This document shows positions 7,366-14,165 of a DNA stretch of 15,954 nucleotides, piece after piece (position 1 is the stretch's first letter; the number at the start of each line of letters is the position of its first letter). Made by a program: the position numbers and the translations under genes. The DNA lies in NCBI GenBank assembly GCA_013002625.1, contig JABDJE010000311.1, positions 1 to 15,954 of the forward strand. The letters run 5' to 3'. The notes below the pieces were generated by a model that was not told the DNA's origin, searched no databases, and saw nothing but the letters and a program-made list of their open reading frames with translations. This DNA is from Saprospiraceae bacterium. GTDB taxonomy: Bacteria; Bacteroidota; Bacteroidia; Chitinophagales; Saprospiraceae.

Positions 7366-8400
7366 CTATTCGCTGGCCCGCATTTCAATATAAGCCTCCA
7401 GATCCTTGAGTTGTTGATCGCTCATCTTTTCAAGCGGATACTGAGGCATGTATGATCTTTTGCCTGCCTTAGATGCCACACCATAACGTATAACCTGGTA
7501 AATGGAATGCATGCCATAACCATCTGCTTTACTACATAAATGTTGAAAAGTTAGCTTTGAATCATCAAGGTTGAAAAACGAATACCTGCGGTTTTTATGA
7601 CAGTGAAGGCAACTGGATTCATAGATCAGTTTGCCATTATCGGTATCGCCCTTTAGTTCATCCGTCGCCACTTGAGATGCATATGCCGATCCAAAATGAG
7701 CAGGTGATCCTTTCAGATATCTTGACCTGATGAGATTAACAGCTGAATCCTGCTTGCTTCCATCCGTCATTGCAGCATCGACAAAATCCATTTCCGAATC
7801 TGACAAGTTCAGATCACCCAGTTTCAGATCAATCGTCCACAAATAAGCCAAAACGGACTCTAGTTCCCATTTTTTAAGTTTCCTGCCCTGGGCGCATTCT
7901 GTTGCACATAATTGAATCGCGCCACGGATATCATCTCTGGCCGCATCAACAAGGTCGCCGTATTTCTTTTTGTAGTCATCATTGTAAAAAGTCTCCCTGT
8001 TAACAACGCCATACAATGTCGTCGCCTGAAGGAATGGCAATCCTTTTTCCTGAGTATACTCTAATCGAGCTTGTGGGTCAGAAATACTTAAATCATAATC
8101 TTCTTTCTCCAGGTTATGACAAGAAGTACAGACGAAATGCTTGCTTTGTTTGCGTGTTTTCCCACCCCCCGGTTTTGTGCTGAACCCATTCATTACCAAA
8201 TCTTTACCCCTTTCAGCCGATACGCCAAATTCATCGGTATCCGGATAATGATCGGGACCTTCATGCCCAAGGATGGATAATGCTTTCGTAACGCGCATGT
8301 CTTTATCCACGCCGTTATCAGGTATCATCAACGAAGCACTGATTATAAAGACTAGCGCGAAGGCAGCGATATAATATTTATTCAGGAGATGTTTTATCAT
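7366..8400 (-). CDS. Membrane-anchored cytochrome c with two CxxCH hemes
   Basis: This 344-residue protein has one N-terminal hydrophobic helix (about residues 9-26) serving as signal or anchor. Two c-type heme sites are visible: CTSCH (91-95) and CLHCH (264-268). The second is followed by SYMPQYPLEKMSDQQLKDLEAYI (cited here in parts: SYMP at 316-319, then MSDQQLKDLEAYI), where Met318 is the likely axial ligand. Between the two lies CATEC (165-169) with a WELESVLAYLW segment, which looks like a cytochrome c helix whose heme motif is absent. The protein should sit in the periplasm and carry electrons. Its start codon overlaps the stop of the upstream DUF5777 gene (ATGA), so the two are translationally coupled. 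The electron donor and acceptor are unknown. Confidence 0.9.
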   Translation of the reverse strand: MIKHLLNKYYIAAFALVFIISASLMIPDNGVDKDMRVTKALSILGHEGPDHYPDTDEFGVSAERGKDLVMNGFSTKPGGGKTRKQSKHFVCTSCHNLEKEDYDLSISDPQARLEYTQEKGLPFLQATTLYGVVNRETFYNDDYKKKYGDLVDAARDDIRGAIQLCATECAQGRKLKKWELESVLAYLWTIDLKLGDLNLSDSEMDFVDAAMTDGSKQDSAVNLIRSRYLKGSPAHFGSAYASQVATDELKGDTDNGKLIYESSCLHCHKNRRYSFFNLDDSKLTFQHLCSKADGYGMHSIYQVIRYGVASKAGKRSYMPQYPLEKMSDQQLKDLEAYIEMRASE

Positions 8401-9266
8401 AACTTGAAATGTCTGGATATGGTGAAACCTAATCTAAATTCATTATCTGCCCAGCTTGAAGTCGTGTATGGAATATAATCGGTCTCAATAATTCCAGCGG
8501 CATTTGTCAGATTTATCTGAAATACGTGTCCACCGCCGGTTTCCCATTCAAAGCCAACTCCAATAGGATAATAAAATCGTTTCGTGCCATCAAAATTGGT
8601 GGCATTATCCCTGAATTCCGAAAATGGAATTGTGGCTTCCACTATGAAACCAAAGACTTTTGAAAATTGATACTTGAGAATACCGCCAATACTGGGAAGA
8701 TCATTTTTATCATTGGCTTCAACAATATTTCTATAGGTCCAAGCACCACTCAACTGAAATGCAAATTTCTCAGAAACCTGACTTGCAATCAGAAATTGTA
8801 AATGGTAACTCATTCTGTGTACCCCTTTATCGAAAAAGTTCAGATCTGAGGGTATTGGGCTTTTCTCCATGGTAGAATAGGACACAGTTCCAAGGAAGGT
8901 CAAACTAAAGGGATTTCGGCCGTCGATTTCCTGTGTCATAACCCGGTATTTCACAAGACCATTTATATTCTGACGTAAAGGACCATTTCCTTTTGAACGA
9001 CTTATACCAGCCATCAAGTTGTCGGTTAGGCCATAATCAAATCCGATTAAAACATCAGATGCATTTTCAAGGCCATAAAAAGTAGACCACCCCCCACTGA
9101 CATCCCCAAATCTATGGGCTACCCTAAAATCAAGAATACCTTTCCTTAAAGTTTCAATAGAATGGCTGTTGATAACCCGGGTATCCTTAAATGTCTGGTG
9201 AACTTTTTCTTGACCGTTCACTTGTAAAAAGGAAAATAACAGAAGTAGTAAGAGTATATTTTTCAT
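8397..9266 (-). CDS. DUF5777-type outer-membrane beta-barrel protein
   Basis: This 289-residue protein starts with a strong signal peptide (MKNILLLLLLFSFLQVNG, cleavage near residue 18-19). The rest is rich in alternating beta strands with aromatic girdles, such as FDYGLTDNLMAGISRSKG, LKYQFSKVFGFIVEATIP and EFRLGFTISRHFKL, the last ending in a barrel-like C-terminal strand. The opening DTRVINSHSIETLRKGILDF with HRFGDVSGG is the pattern I associate with DUF5777 proteins of Bacteroidota, which are found beside cytochrome c genes. The function of the family is not established. A porin or barrel scaffold role is inferred. It lies 13 bases after the heme-lipoprotein gene and overlaps the cytochrome gene by 4 bases. 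Confidence 0.85.
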   Translation of the reverse strand: MKNILLLLLLFSFLQVNGQEKVHQTFKDTRVINSHSIETLRKGILDFRVAHRFGDVSGGWSTFYGLENASDVLIGFDYGLTDNLMAGISRSKGNGPLRQNINGLVKYRVMTQEIDGRNPFSLTFLGTVSYSTMEKSPIPSDLNFFDKGVHRMSYHLQFLIASQVSEKFAFQLSGAWTYRNIVEANDKNDLPSIGGILKYQFSKVFGFIVEATIPFSEFRDNATNFDGTKRFYYPIGVGFEWETGGGHVFQINLTNAAGIIETDYIPYTTSSWADNEFRLGFTISRHFKL

Positions 9267-9279
9267 AATTTTTGCGTCC

Positions 9280-9645
9280 TTAATTTTCGAGGAATCCTGT
9301 TTCAGCCCAACATGAAATCTTAATAAAATCGTCTGCGCTTAATGCCACTGGTCCCGTTGCATAATCGGGTGGCATATCCTTTAAACTTATAACACGATTA
9401 ACGAATTCATCACTGTTTTCAAATGTAGACCTTATGCCGTTGTAGAATGAATAGTTACCTGGTGCGGCCCCTGTCCCATCATGACACCCTGAATAAGCAC
9501 AGTTGCTGTTGATAATAAGTCTGATATCATCATCATAGGTCACCATTTCCTGACAATTGCTGTCTTCAGGCTCCGCCATGTCTCTGGAACATGCCCAGAT
9601 GGCCAAAATGATAAAAAAACATGCTATTATTGAAATCTTTTTCAT
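9280..9645 (-). CDS. Small lipoprotein with a C-x4-C-H heme-like motif
   Basis: This 121-residue protein has a lipoprotein signal (residues 1-18, lipobox IWAC, Cys19). Acidic residues soon after the cysteine (SRDMAEPEDSN) resemble the export signal that sends Bacteroidota lipoproteins to the cell surface; that reading is inference. The body contains NSNCAYSGCHDG (47-58), where Cys49, Cys54 and His55 form C-x4-C-H, one or two residues longer than the classical heme c motif. SLKDMPP (88-94) downstream offers a possible methionine ligand at Met91. Two more cysteines (31 and 112) could form a disulfide. Such small heme-like domains are common in Bacteroidota, and are distantly like planctomycete-type cytochrome domains. 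It is the first gene of the operon with the barrel and the cytochrome. Confidence 0.82.
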   Translation of the reverse strand: MKKISIIACFFIILAIWACSRDMAEPEDSNCQEMVTYDDDIRLIINSNCAYSGCHDGTGAAPGNYSFYNGIRSTFENSDEFVNRVISLKDMPPDYATGPVALSADDFIKISCWAETGFLEN

Positions 9646-9713
9646 TTTGAAAAGCGTTAGTGGAAATAGTATACAAGTTTAAACAATTAACGTATAATAT
9701 TAAAACATAATAT

Positions 9714-10139
9714 ATGTATCCGATCGAATTAGTCACACCCATGGCAAAAGACCTTACCGAGTTTGGTTTTGATGGCCTTAGTACGCCTGAGGAAGTAGAT
9801 GATGTTCTTGGTTCTAAAGAAGGAACAGTACTCCTTGTCGTCAATTCTGTTTGTGGTTGCGCTGCGGGCAATGCGCGTCCGGCTGCGAAATTTGCACTTC
9901 ATAATGCAGCAAAGCCTAGCAAAGCTGTTACGGTATTTGCTGGTGTTAATAAAGAGGCTACAGAAAAAGCGAGAGAATATTTATTGCCATACCCTCCATC
10001 ATCTCCAGCGATTGCCTTATTCAAGGATGGCAATTTGGTTCATATGATCGAGCGCCATCATATCGAAGGAAGGTCTGCTCAGATGATAGCCGATAATTTG
10101 ATGGAAGCGATGAATACACATTGCGGACAACCCGTATAG
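9714..10139 (+). CDS. Bacilliredoxin (BrxA/BrxB, YphP/YqiW family)
   Basis: This 141-residue cytoplasmic protein has the thioredoxin-like DUF1094 fold. The active-site motif is NSVCGCAAGNARPA (44-57), with Cys47 and Cys49 in the CGC arrangement typical of the family. PSSPAIALF (95-103) provides the cis-proline, and ERHHIEGRS (113-121) is the conserved downstream block. In Firmicutes, bacilliredoxins remove bacillithiol from protein thiols. Whether this organism makes bacillithiol cannot be seen here, so a general thiol-disulfide role is safer. The start at 9714 agrees with the family N-terminus MYPIELVTPM. The gene is divergent from the heme-lipoprotein operon, with a 68-base AT-rich gap that holds no clear consensus promoter. 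Confidence 0.93.
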   Translation: MYPIELVTPMAKDLTEFGFDGLSTPEEVDDVLGSKEGTVLLVVNSVCGCAAGNARPAAKFALHNAAKPSKAVTVFAGVNKEATEKAREYLLPYPPSSPAIALFKDGNLVHMIERHHIEGRSAQMIADNLMEAMNTHCGQPV

Positions 10140-10226
10140 CTTCTTTACATTTCTGGAATTTTATTTTGACTTGATGATTTCATCATGGAAATTTGCATTT
10201 TTGGTATAAGAAGATTTTCCATTTAA

Positions 10227-11018
10227 ATGAAGCTATTATCTAAAATCATTATAATAGTATTTATTGCGGCCCACTCTATTATTGCTCAGGTACAGCATTT
10301 CGATCCGGTTCCTGTAACTAAGAATGTGACCAAAATAACTGAGAAGATTTTTCCTCAATATCCAACGAGCTATTTTGACAAGTATGTATACGCGTACAAA
10401 GATGGTCGAGCTTTAAAAAAAGAGACATTTGTCGACGGTTATATCGAAAACGCTGTTGAATACACATACTTTGATTCGGATTATGTTTCTACACATTCGG
10501 AAATCTCAACGCACGGAAAACTTAATAAACGAATACTTACATATTACAATGAGTTCCGAGAAATTGAGCGGGTTGAGATCCATACTGGGTTGGACAAACT
10601 TAGCTTGACATCAAAACAGGACTCATTTTTTTATAATTCAGAGGGTAAAATGTTTGGCTATACCCAGCATATTTATCTCGTTGTGCACAGTGATGGCAGA
10701 CCACCACGTGATACTGTTGTAATAAATTATTATGCAGAGTATGATGACCAACTTAGAGTTAATTATGTAGAAAGTGTGAATAAAGAAACCAACTCCTTAA
10801 TTATTCAGAATATCTATTATAATGACAAGGACAAAACGGTGCTTATGACAACCGAAGGCGTAGCCTTAGACCCTGAAAAAGAAGTTGCAGAAAATCTCCT
10901 CTATGTAGAAAACCACCTCTACCAATTAAATGACCAGGGTGATTGGATAAAGTCTTATTATATCAACTGGAAAGGAAAAAAAGAACTCCTGGCCAAACGA
11001 CGGATTCAGTATAAATAA
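10227..11018 (+). CDS. Secreted hypothetical protein, tyrosine-rich beta repeats
   Basis: I do not recognise a named family for this 263-residue protein. Residues 1-20 form a signal peptide (KLLSKIIIIVFIAAHSIIA, cut before QVQ), so it is periplasmic or outer-membrane associated. The mature part has repeated short strands of the type Y-x-Y or T-Y-x-D, for example YKDGRALKKETFVDG, VEYTYFDSDY, KRILTYYNEFREI, DSFFYNSEGKMFGY, AEYDDQLRV and YQLNDQGDWIKSYY. This resembles the loosely repeated YD-type or MORN-like beta hairpins of many secreted Bacteroidota proteins. No catalytic motif or cysteine is seen. It lies 87 bases after the bacilliredoxin gene. A weak -7-like CATTTTTG is at 10196-10203, and a short palindrome lies at 10172-10185. 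Confidence 0.8.
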   Translation: MKLLSKIIIIVFIAAHSIIAQVQHFDPVPVTKNVTKITEKIFPQYPTSYFDKYVYAYKDGRALKKETFVDGYIENAVEYTYFDSDYVSTHSEISTHGKLNKRILTYYNEFREIERVEIHTGLDKLSLTSKQDSFFYNSEGKMFGYTQHIYLVVHSDGRPPRDTVVINYYAEYDDQLRVNYVESVNKETNSLIIQNIYYNDKDKTVLMTTEGVALDPEKEVAENLLYVENHLYQLNDQGDWIKSYYINWKGKKELLAKRRIQYK

Positions 11019-11054
11019 TGGCAGATTTGTTTTCTTCTTACCATTAGCATGTGT

Positions 11055-11087
11055 AAATAAAAAAAAGGGGTGATTTACACCACCCCT
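11055..11087 (-). terminator. Minus-strand terminator with no obvious gene
   Basis: On the minus strand AGGGGTG (11087-11081), an 8-base loop and CACCCCT (11072-11066) form a perfect 7-base stem, followed by eight T with one further A/T step. It lies about 240 bases past the better terminator of the EF-G-like gene. The loop is also complementary to the eight bases just beyond the T run. Confidence 0.7.
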
Positions 11088-11324
11088 AGATAATGAGAAT
11101 GAAACCTGGATTTAGTCTTTAGTTTTCGGTAGTAACAAATATAATTAATAATCATTATTTACCGAATTCTATCGTATTCGTTGCAAAACAGCTTATAATT
11201 CGCTGATTAATGCATTGATACTGAAAAATGGGATAACAGCATTTCCATGCATTAACATCATTTACTGTTCAAGTACTGTGCCAATGTGTACAAAGATCTT
11301 CTTGCATTACGCTTTAGTTTATAT

Positions 11325-11358
11325 AAAAAATGGTCCTTGATGGCGTAATCAAGGACCA
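11325..11358 (-). terminator. Rho-independent terminator of the EF-G-like gene
   Basis: A perfect 11-base inverted repeat pairs TGGTCCTTGAT (11331-11341) with ATCAAGGACCA (11348-11358) around a 6-base loop. On the minus strand it is followed by six T. It lies 22 bases after the stop at 11381. Confidence 0.88.
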
Positions 11359-11380
11359 AAAATGATTATCGGTTGATAGG

Positions 11381-13507
11381 TTAAGCTTCCACTTCTTCAA
11401 GATTGGCTTCAGCTATAAGTTTTTGCTGTATTTCATGCGGAACGGGTGCATATTCGCTGAATTCCCGGGAATACTTTGCCTTTCCTTGTGACAATGACCT
11501 CAAGGTAGAATTATACTTGTACATTTCTGCCAAAGGCACTTTTACAGAAATCTTCTGATAATGTCCTTCGGCATCCATACCTTGAATAATAGCCCTTCTC
11601 GTTTGAAGATCACTCATAATGTCTCCCATTGATTCATCTGAACACAGGATATCGACATTATAAATAGGTTCAAGTAGTTGAGGTTTTGATTTTTGAAATG
11701 CATTTTTAAATGCTTGAGACGATGCAATCATGAATGCCATATCATTCGAATCTACGGAGTGCATTTTCCCATCATAAATACAAACTCTAATATTTTGACA
11801 GTTGGAACCTATAAGTGGTCCCTCATCCATTTTATTCAGAATTCCTTTTTTTATGGCATTTATATATTTGCTGTCGATACTACCTCCCACGATACACCAG
11901 TAGAACGCTAATTTTCCACCCCATGGCAGGTCTTCAATATCGGTTGATCTCACATTTAAGCCTTCGGGATCAGGCATACCTTCATAATATGGTTCGATGC
12001 GCATATGAACTTCTCCAAATTGCCCTGCTCCTCCAGACTGTTTCTTATGTCTGTAGGATTCATTTGCTGCAGTGGTTATGGTCTCTCTGTATGGAATTTT
12101 TGGTTTCTCAAAATCCATTGCAATTCCGTTAACCTTTTCAACTCTGTACTTCACCAAATCTATATGCAGCTGACCTTGTCCATGTAAAATAGTTTGCTTT
12201 AGGGTTGAGGATTGTTCAACTATTAAGGTAGGATCTTCTTCTTCAAGCTGATGAAGTGCTTTCATCAATTTCTCCATTTCGTTTTTACCTGGCGGCGTAA
12301 CCGCAACTCTTATTTTCGCTTTAGGAAAATGAATAGGTTCAATTTCCTTTTCAGCGCCTTTGGTTGTTATGGTATTATTGGTATGGGTGTTTTTCAATTT
12401 CACCGTGCATCCGATATCCCCAGCGATGAGTTCATCGACCGTTGATCTGGTTTTACCCTCTGAAACAAACAATTGATTCAATCTTTCGGTGGTACGGTTG
12501 GATGCATTGACTAAATCGTCTCCTGCTTTTATCGTCCCTGCGTATACCTTGAAATAAGATACCATCCCTACCTGAGGTTCAGAGAAAGATTTGAAAATGA
12601 AGGCACAGCTGTCACCACTGCTATCGCAGGCCAGCGTACCACCGCCTTTGAGTGCAGCTTCAGGTCTATCCACAGGGCTTGGTGCGATATCATTAAGAAA
12701 TCCCATAATTCGGCCAGACCCTTTATTTTGAGAGGCAGAACAGCAAAAAACAGGGTAAATCTGTTGATTGGCAAGTGCAATGGTTAACCCTTCCGCCAAT
12801 TCTTCTTCGTTCAAACTACCGGCTTCAAAAAACTTTTCCATTAGGGTTTCATCATTTTCAGCGGCAGCTTCAACTAAGGCATTGTGCATTTCCTGTGCGC
12901 GTTCGATTTCAGAATCCGGAATATCGACTTTTTCGGGTTTGCCTCCTTCATCTGAAAAGACATACATCGTCATGCGTAAGGCATCCACAATAGTATTAAA
13001 ACTTCCTCCTTGATTAAGCGGATATTGAACAGGCAGTACTTTGTTACCAAACCGTTCCTGAATTTGTTCCAAAGATTGCTCAAAATTAGATTTGTCGTGA
13101 TCGATCTGATTAACTACAAATACAGATGGCGTATTAAAATCTTGAACATACTCCCATACAAGTTCGGTACTGACTTCTACTCCTTGAGCAGAATTTACAA
13201 TCATCAGTGCAGTATCGCATACTTTCAATGAAGAGACCACCTCTCCTACAAAGTCATCCAATCCCGGGGTATCCAGGATATTTATTTTTGAATCCTTCCA
13301 ATGCGCATGCATAAGTGTTGAAAAAACGGTATTGCCTCTTTCTTTTTCAATATTGGTAAAATCCGACACTGTAGAACCAGCTTCTACTGTTCCTCTTCTG
13401 CTGATTGCTCCAGATTCGAAAAGCATTGTTTCTGCAAATGTGGTTTTACCACTGCCCGAGTGTCCAAGCAAACAAATGTTTCTTATGTTTTTAGATGATA
13501 ACGCCAT
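11381..13507 (-). CDS. Elongation factor G-like GTPase (FusA2-type paralogue)
   Basis: This 708-residue protein has the full EF-G domain order: G domain (about 1-280), domain II (about 300-380), domain III (about 395-470), domain IV (about 475-600) and domain V (about 605-695). The P-loop is GHSGSGKT (15-22), switch I has ERGNT (56-60), the G3 box is DTPGLDDF (79-86) and the G4 box is NQID (133-136) in place of NKxD. The N-terminus RNICLLGHSGSGKT with GTVEAGSTVSDF marks the EF-G-like paralogue group, not canonical FusA, which has DTPGHVDF. The histidine that activates water in translational GTPases is Leu83 here, so GTP hydrolysis may be slow or use another route. The cellular role of this paralogue group is not settled; ribosome binding is inferred. 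It is monocistronic, with a strong terminator. Confidence 0.92.
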   Translation of the reverse strand: MALSSKNIRNICLLGHSGSGKTTFAETMLFESGAISRRGTVEAGSTVSDFTNIEKERGNTVFSTLMHAHWKDSKINILDTPGLDDFVGEVVSSLKVCDTALMIVNSAQGVEVSTELVWEYVQDFNTPSVFVVNQIDHDKSNFEQSLEQIQERFGNKVLPVQYPLNQGGSFNTIVDALRMTMYVFSDEGGKPEKVDIPDSEIERAQEMHNALVEAAAENDETLMEKFFEAGSLNEEELAEGLTIALANQQIYPVFCCSASQNKGSGRIMGFLNDIAPSPVDRPEAALKGGGTLACDSSGDSCAFIFKSFSEPQVGMVSYFKVYAGTIKAGDDLVNASNRTTERLNQLFVSEGKTRSTVDELIAGDIGCTVKLKNTHTNNTITTKGAEKEIEPIHFPKAKIRVAVTPPGKNEMEKLMKALHQLEEEDPTLIVEQSSTLKQTILHGQGQLHIDLVKYRVEKVNGIAMDFEKPKIPYRETITTAANESYRHKKQSGGAGQFGEVHMRIEPYYEGMPDPEGLNVRSTDIEDLPWGGKLAFYWCIVGGSIDSKYINAIKKGILNKMDEGPLIGSNCQNIRVCIYDGKMHSVDSNDMAFMIASSQAFKNAFQKSKPQLLEPIYNVDILCSDESMGDIMSDLQTRRAIIQGMDAEGHYQKISVKVPLAEMYKYNSTLRSLSQGKAKYSREFSEYAPVPHEIQQKLIAEANLEEVEA

Positions 13508-13808
13508 AGTCTATTGATTTTGTAGTTAATAAATGCCTTAGATAAGTGTAAGGATGTATAAGTTATTAAAAAAAAGCTAGTTCTCATTACCGAAAAACAC
13601 CGAATTGAAGGGTCAAATTGAATGCTTTAATAGATAGAAAATAAGCTAATATTTAACTGCTTGATTTGAAGCCAGAAATGGCTGATATCATCTTGATGAT
13701 AAATTCATATTATTCTGAACAAGATTTCAATAACCGAAGTAATTATGGAATATTTTATATAATTTAACTTATCATAGCATTCAAGGAATATTTTTCAAAA
13801 TATTATAT
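13508..13808. other. 301-base divergent intergenic region, AT-rich, with two palindromes
   Basis: The gap separates the divergent starts of the EF-G-like gene and the ArsC-like gene. It holds a 7-2-7 palindrome TATCATCTTGATGATA at 13686-13701 and an 8-2-8 palindrome at 13787-13804 that ends 4 bases before the ArsC-like ATG. GGAATATTTT occurs twice (13747-13756 and 13785-13794). No exact TAnnTTTG promoter is found on either strand, and no small gene is convincing. Confidence 0.6.
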
Positions 13809-14165
13809 ATGAAGACACATGCGCGGGAAATATTGATTTATTACAATCCCAACTCCAGTTCCGATAGAAAAACCGTGGCTCATGCCAAGAGTACTGGATT
13901 AAAAATAAAATCATTCCACCACGCCCAGGCTCCTTCGACAAGAACGAGTTGGAAGACAATTCTAGAATGCTTGGAAATGCATCCAAAGGATTTACTGAAT
14001 AAAGCAGATCCTTATTATCAGAGCAATTTAAGGGGGAGAGAATTTGAACTTGAAGATTGGTTAAATGTCTTAAAGCGTAATCCAGGATTGATAAAGTCAC
14101 CCATCGCTGTATCAGGCCGTAAAGCCGTACTTTGTACTACGCCAACAGATATTTATAAGCTTTAA
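13809..14165 (+). CDS. ArsC/Spx-fold protein lacking the catalytic cysteine
   Basis: This 118-residue cytoplasmic protein aligns with the arsenate reductase ArsC/Spx thioredoxin-like family. ILIYYNPNSSSDRKT (8-22) corresponds to the ArsC active-site loop NPxCxxSR, and NPGLIKSPIAVSGRKAVL (91-108) matches the conserved C-terminal block. ArsC is about 115-140 residues long, so the length is normal. The catalytic cysteine position is Ser16, and the only two cysteines (54 and 109) lie elsewhere, so arsenate reduction by the known mechanism is not expected. It may bind a partner protein as Spx does, but that is inference. The stop at 14163-14165 directly abuts the stop of the convergent Fur-family gene. 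A palindrome just before the start may affect expression. Confidence 0.85.
   Translation: MKTHAREILIYYNPNSSSDRKTVAHAKSTGLKIKSFHHAQAPSTRTSWKTILECLEMHPKDLLNKADPYYQSNLRGREFELEDWLNVLKRNPGLIKSPIAVSGRKAVLCTTPTDIYKL

Larger units (their letters stand above)
11019..11380. other. 362-base intergenic region with two minus-strand terminators
   Basis: This gap lies between the 3' ends of a plus-strand secreted-protein gene and a minus-strand EF-G-like gene. It contains two hairpins oriented as minus-strand terminators (11055-11087 and 11325-11358). A TATATTTG -7 match on the minus strand lies at 11143-11136. A 9-base inverted repeat pairs TTAATGCAT (11207-11215) with ATGCATTAA (11247-11255) across 31 bases. 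I see no convincing reading frame. A small minus-strand RNA ending at the second terminator is possible but unproven. Confidence 0.6.

Noticed and set aside
10172..10185. Palindrome TGATGA-TT-TCATCA upstream of the secreted-protein gene as an operator
   Set aside because: Short, single, and built from simple trinucleotides, so chance is a sufficient explanation.
11693..13231. Several plus-strand frames of 60-105 codons opposite the EF-G-like gene
   Set aside because: They lie wholly within a firmly identified gene and show no conserved motif.
13809..14165. Functional arsenate reductase
   Set aside because: The catalytic cysteine position is serine, and no ars genes are adjacent.
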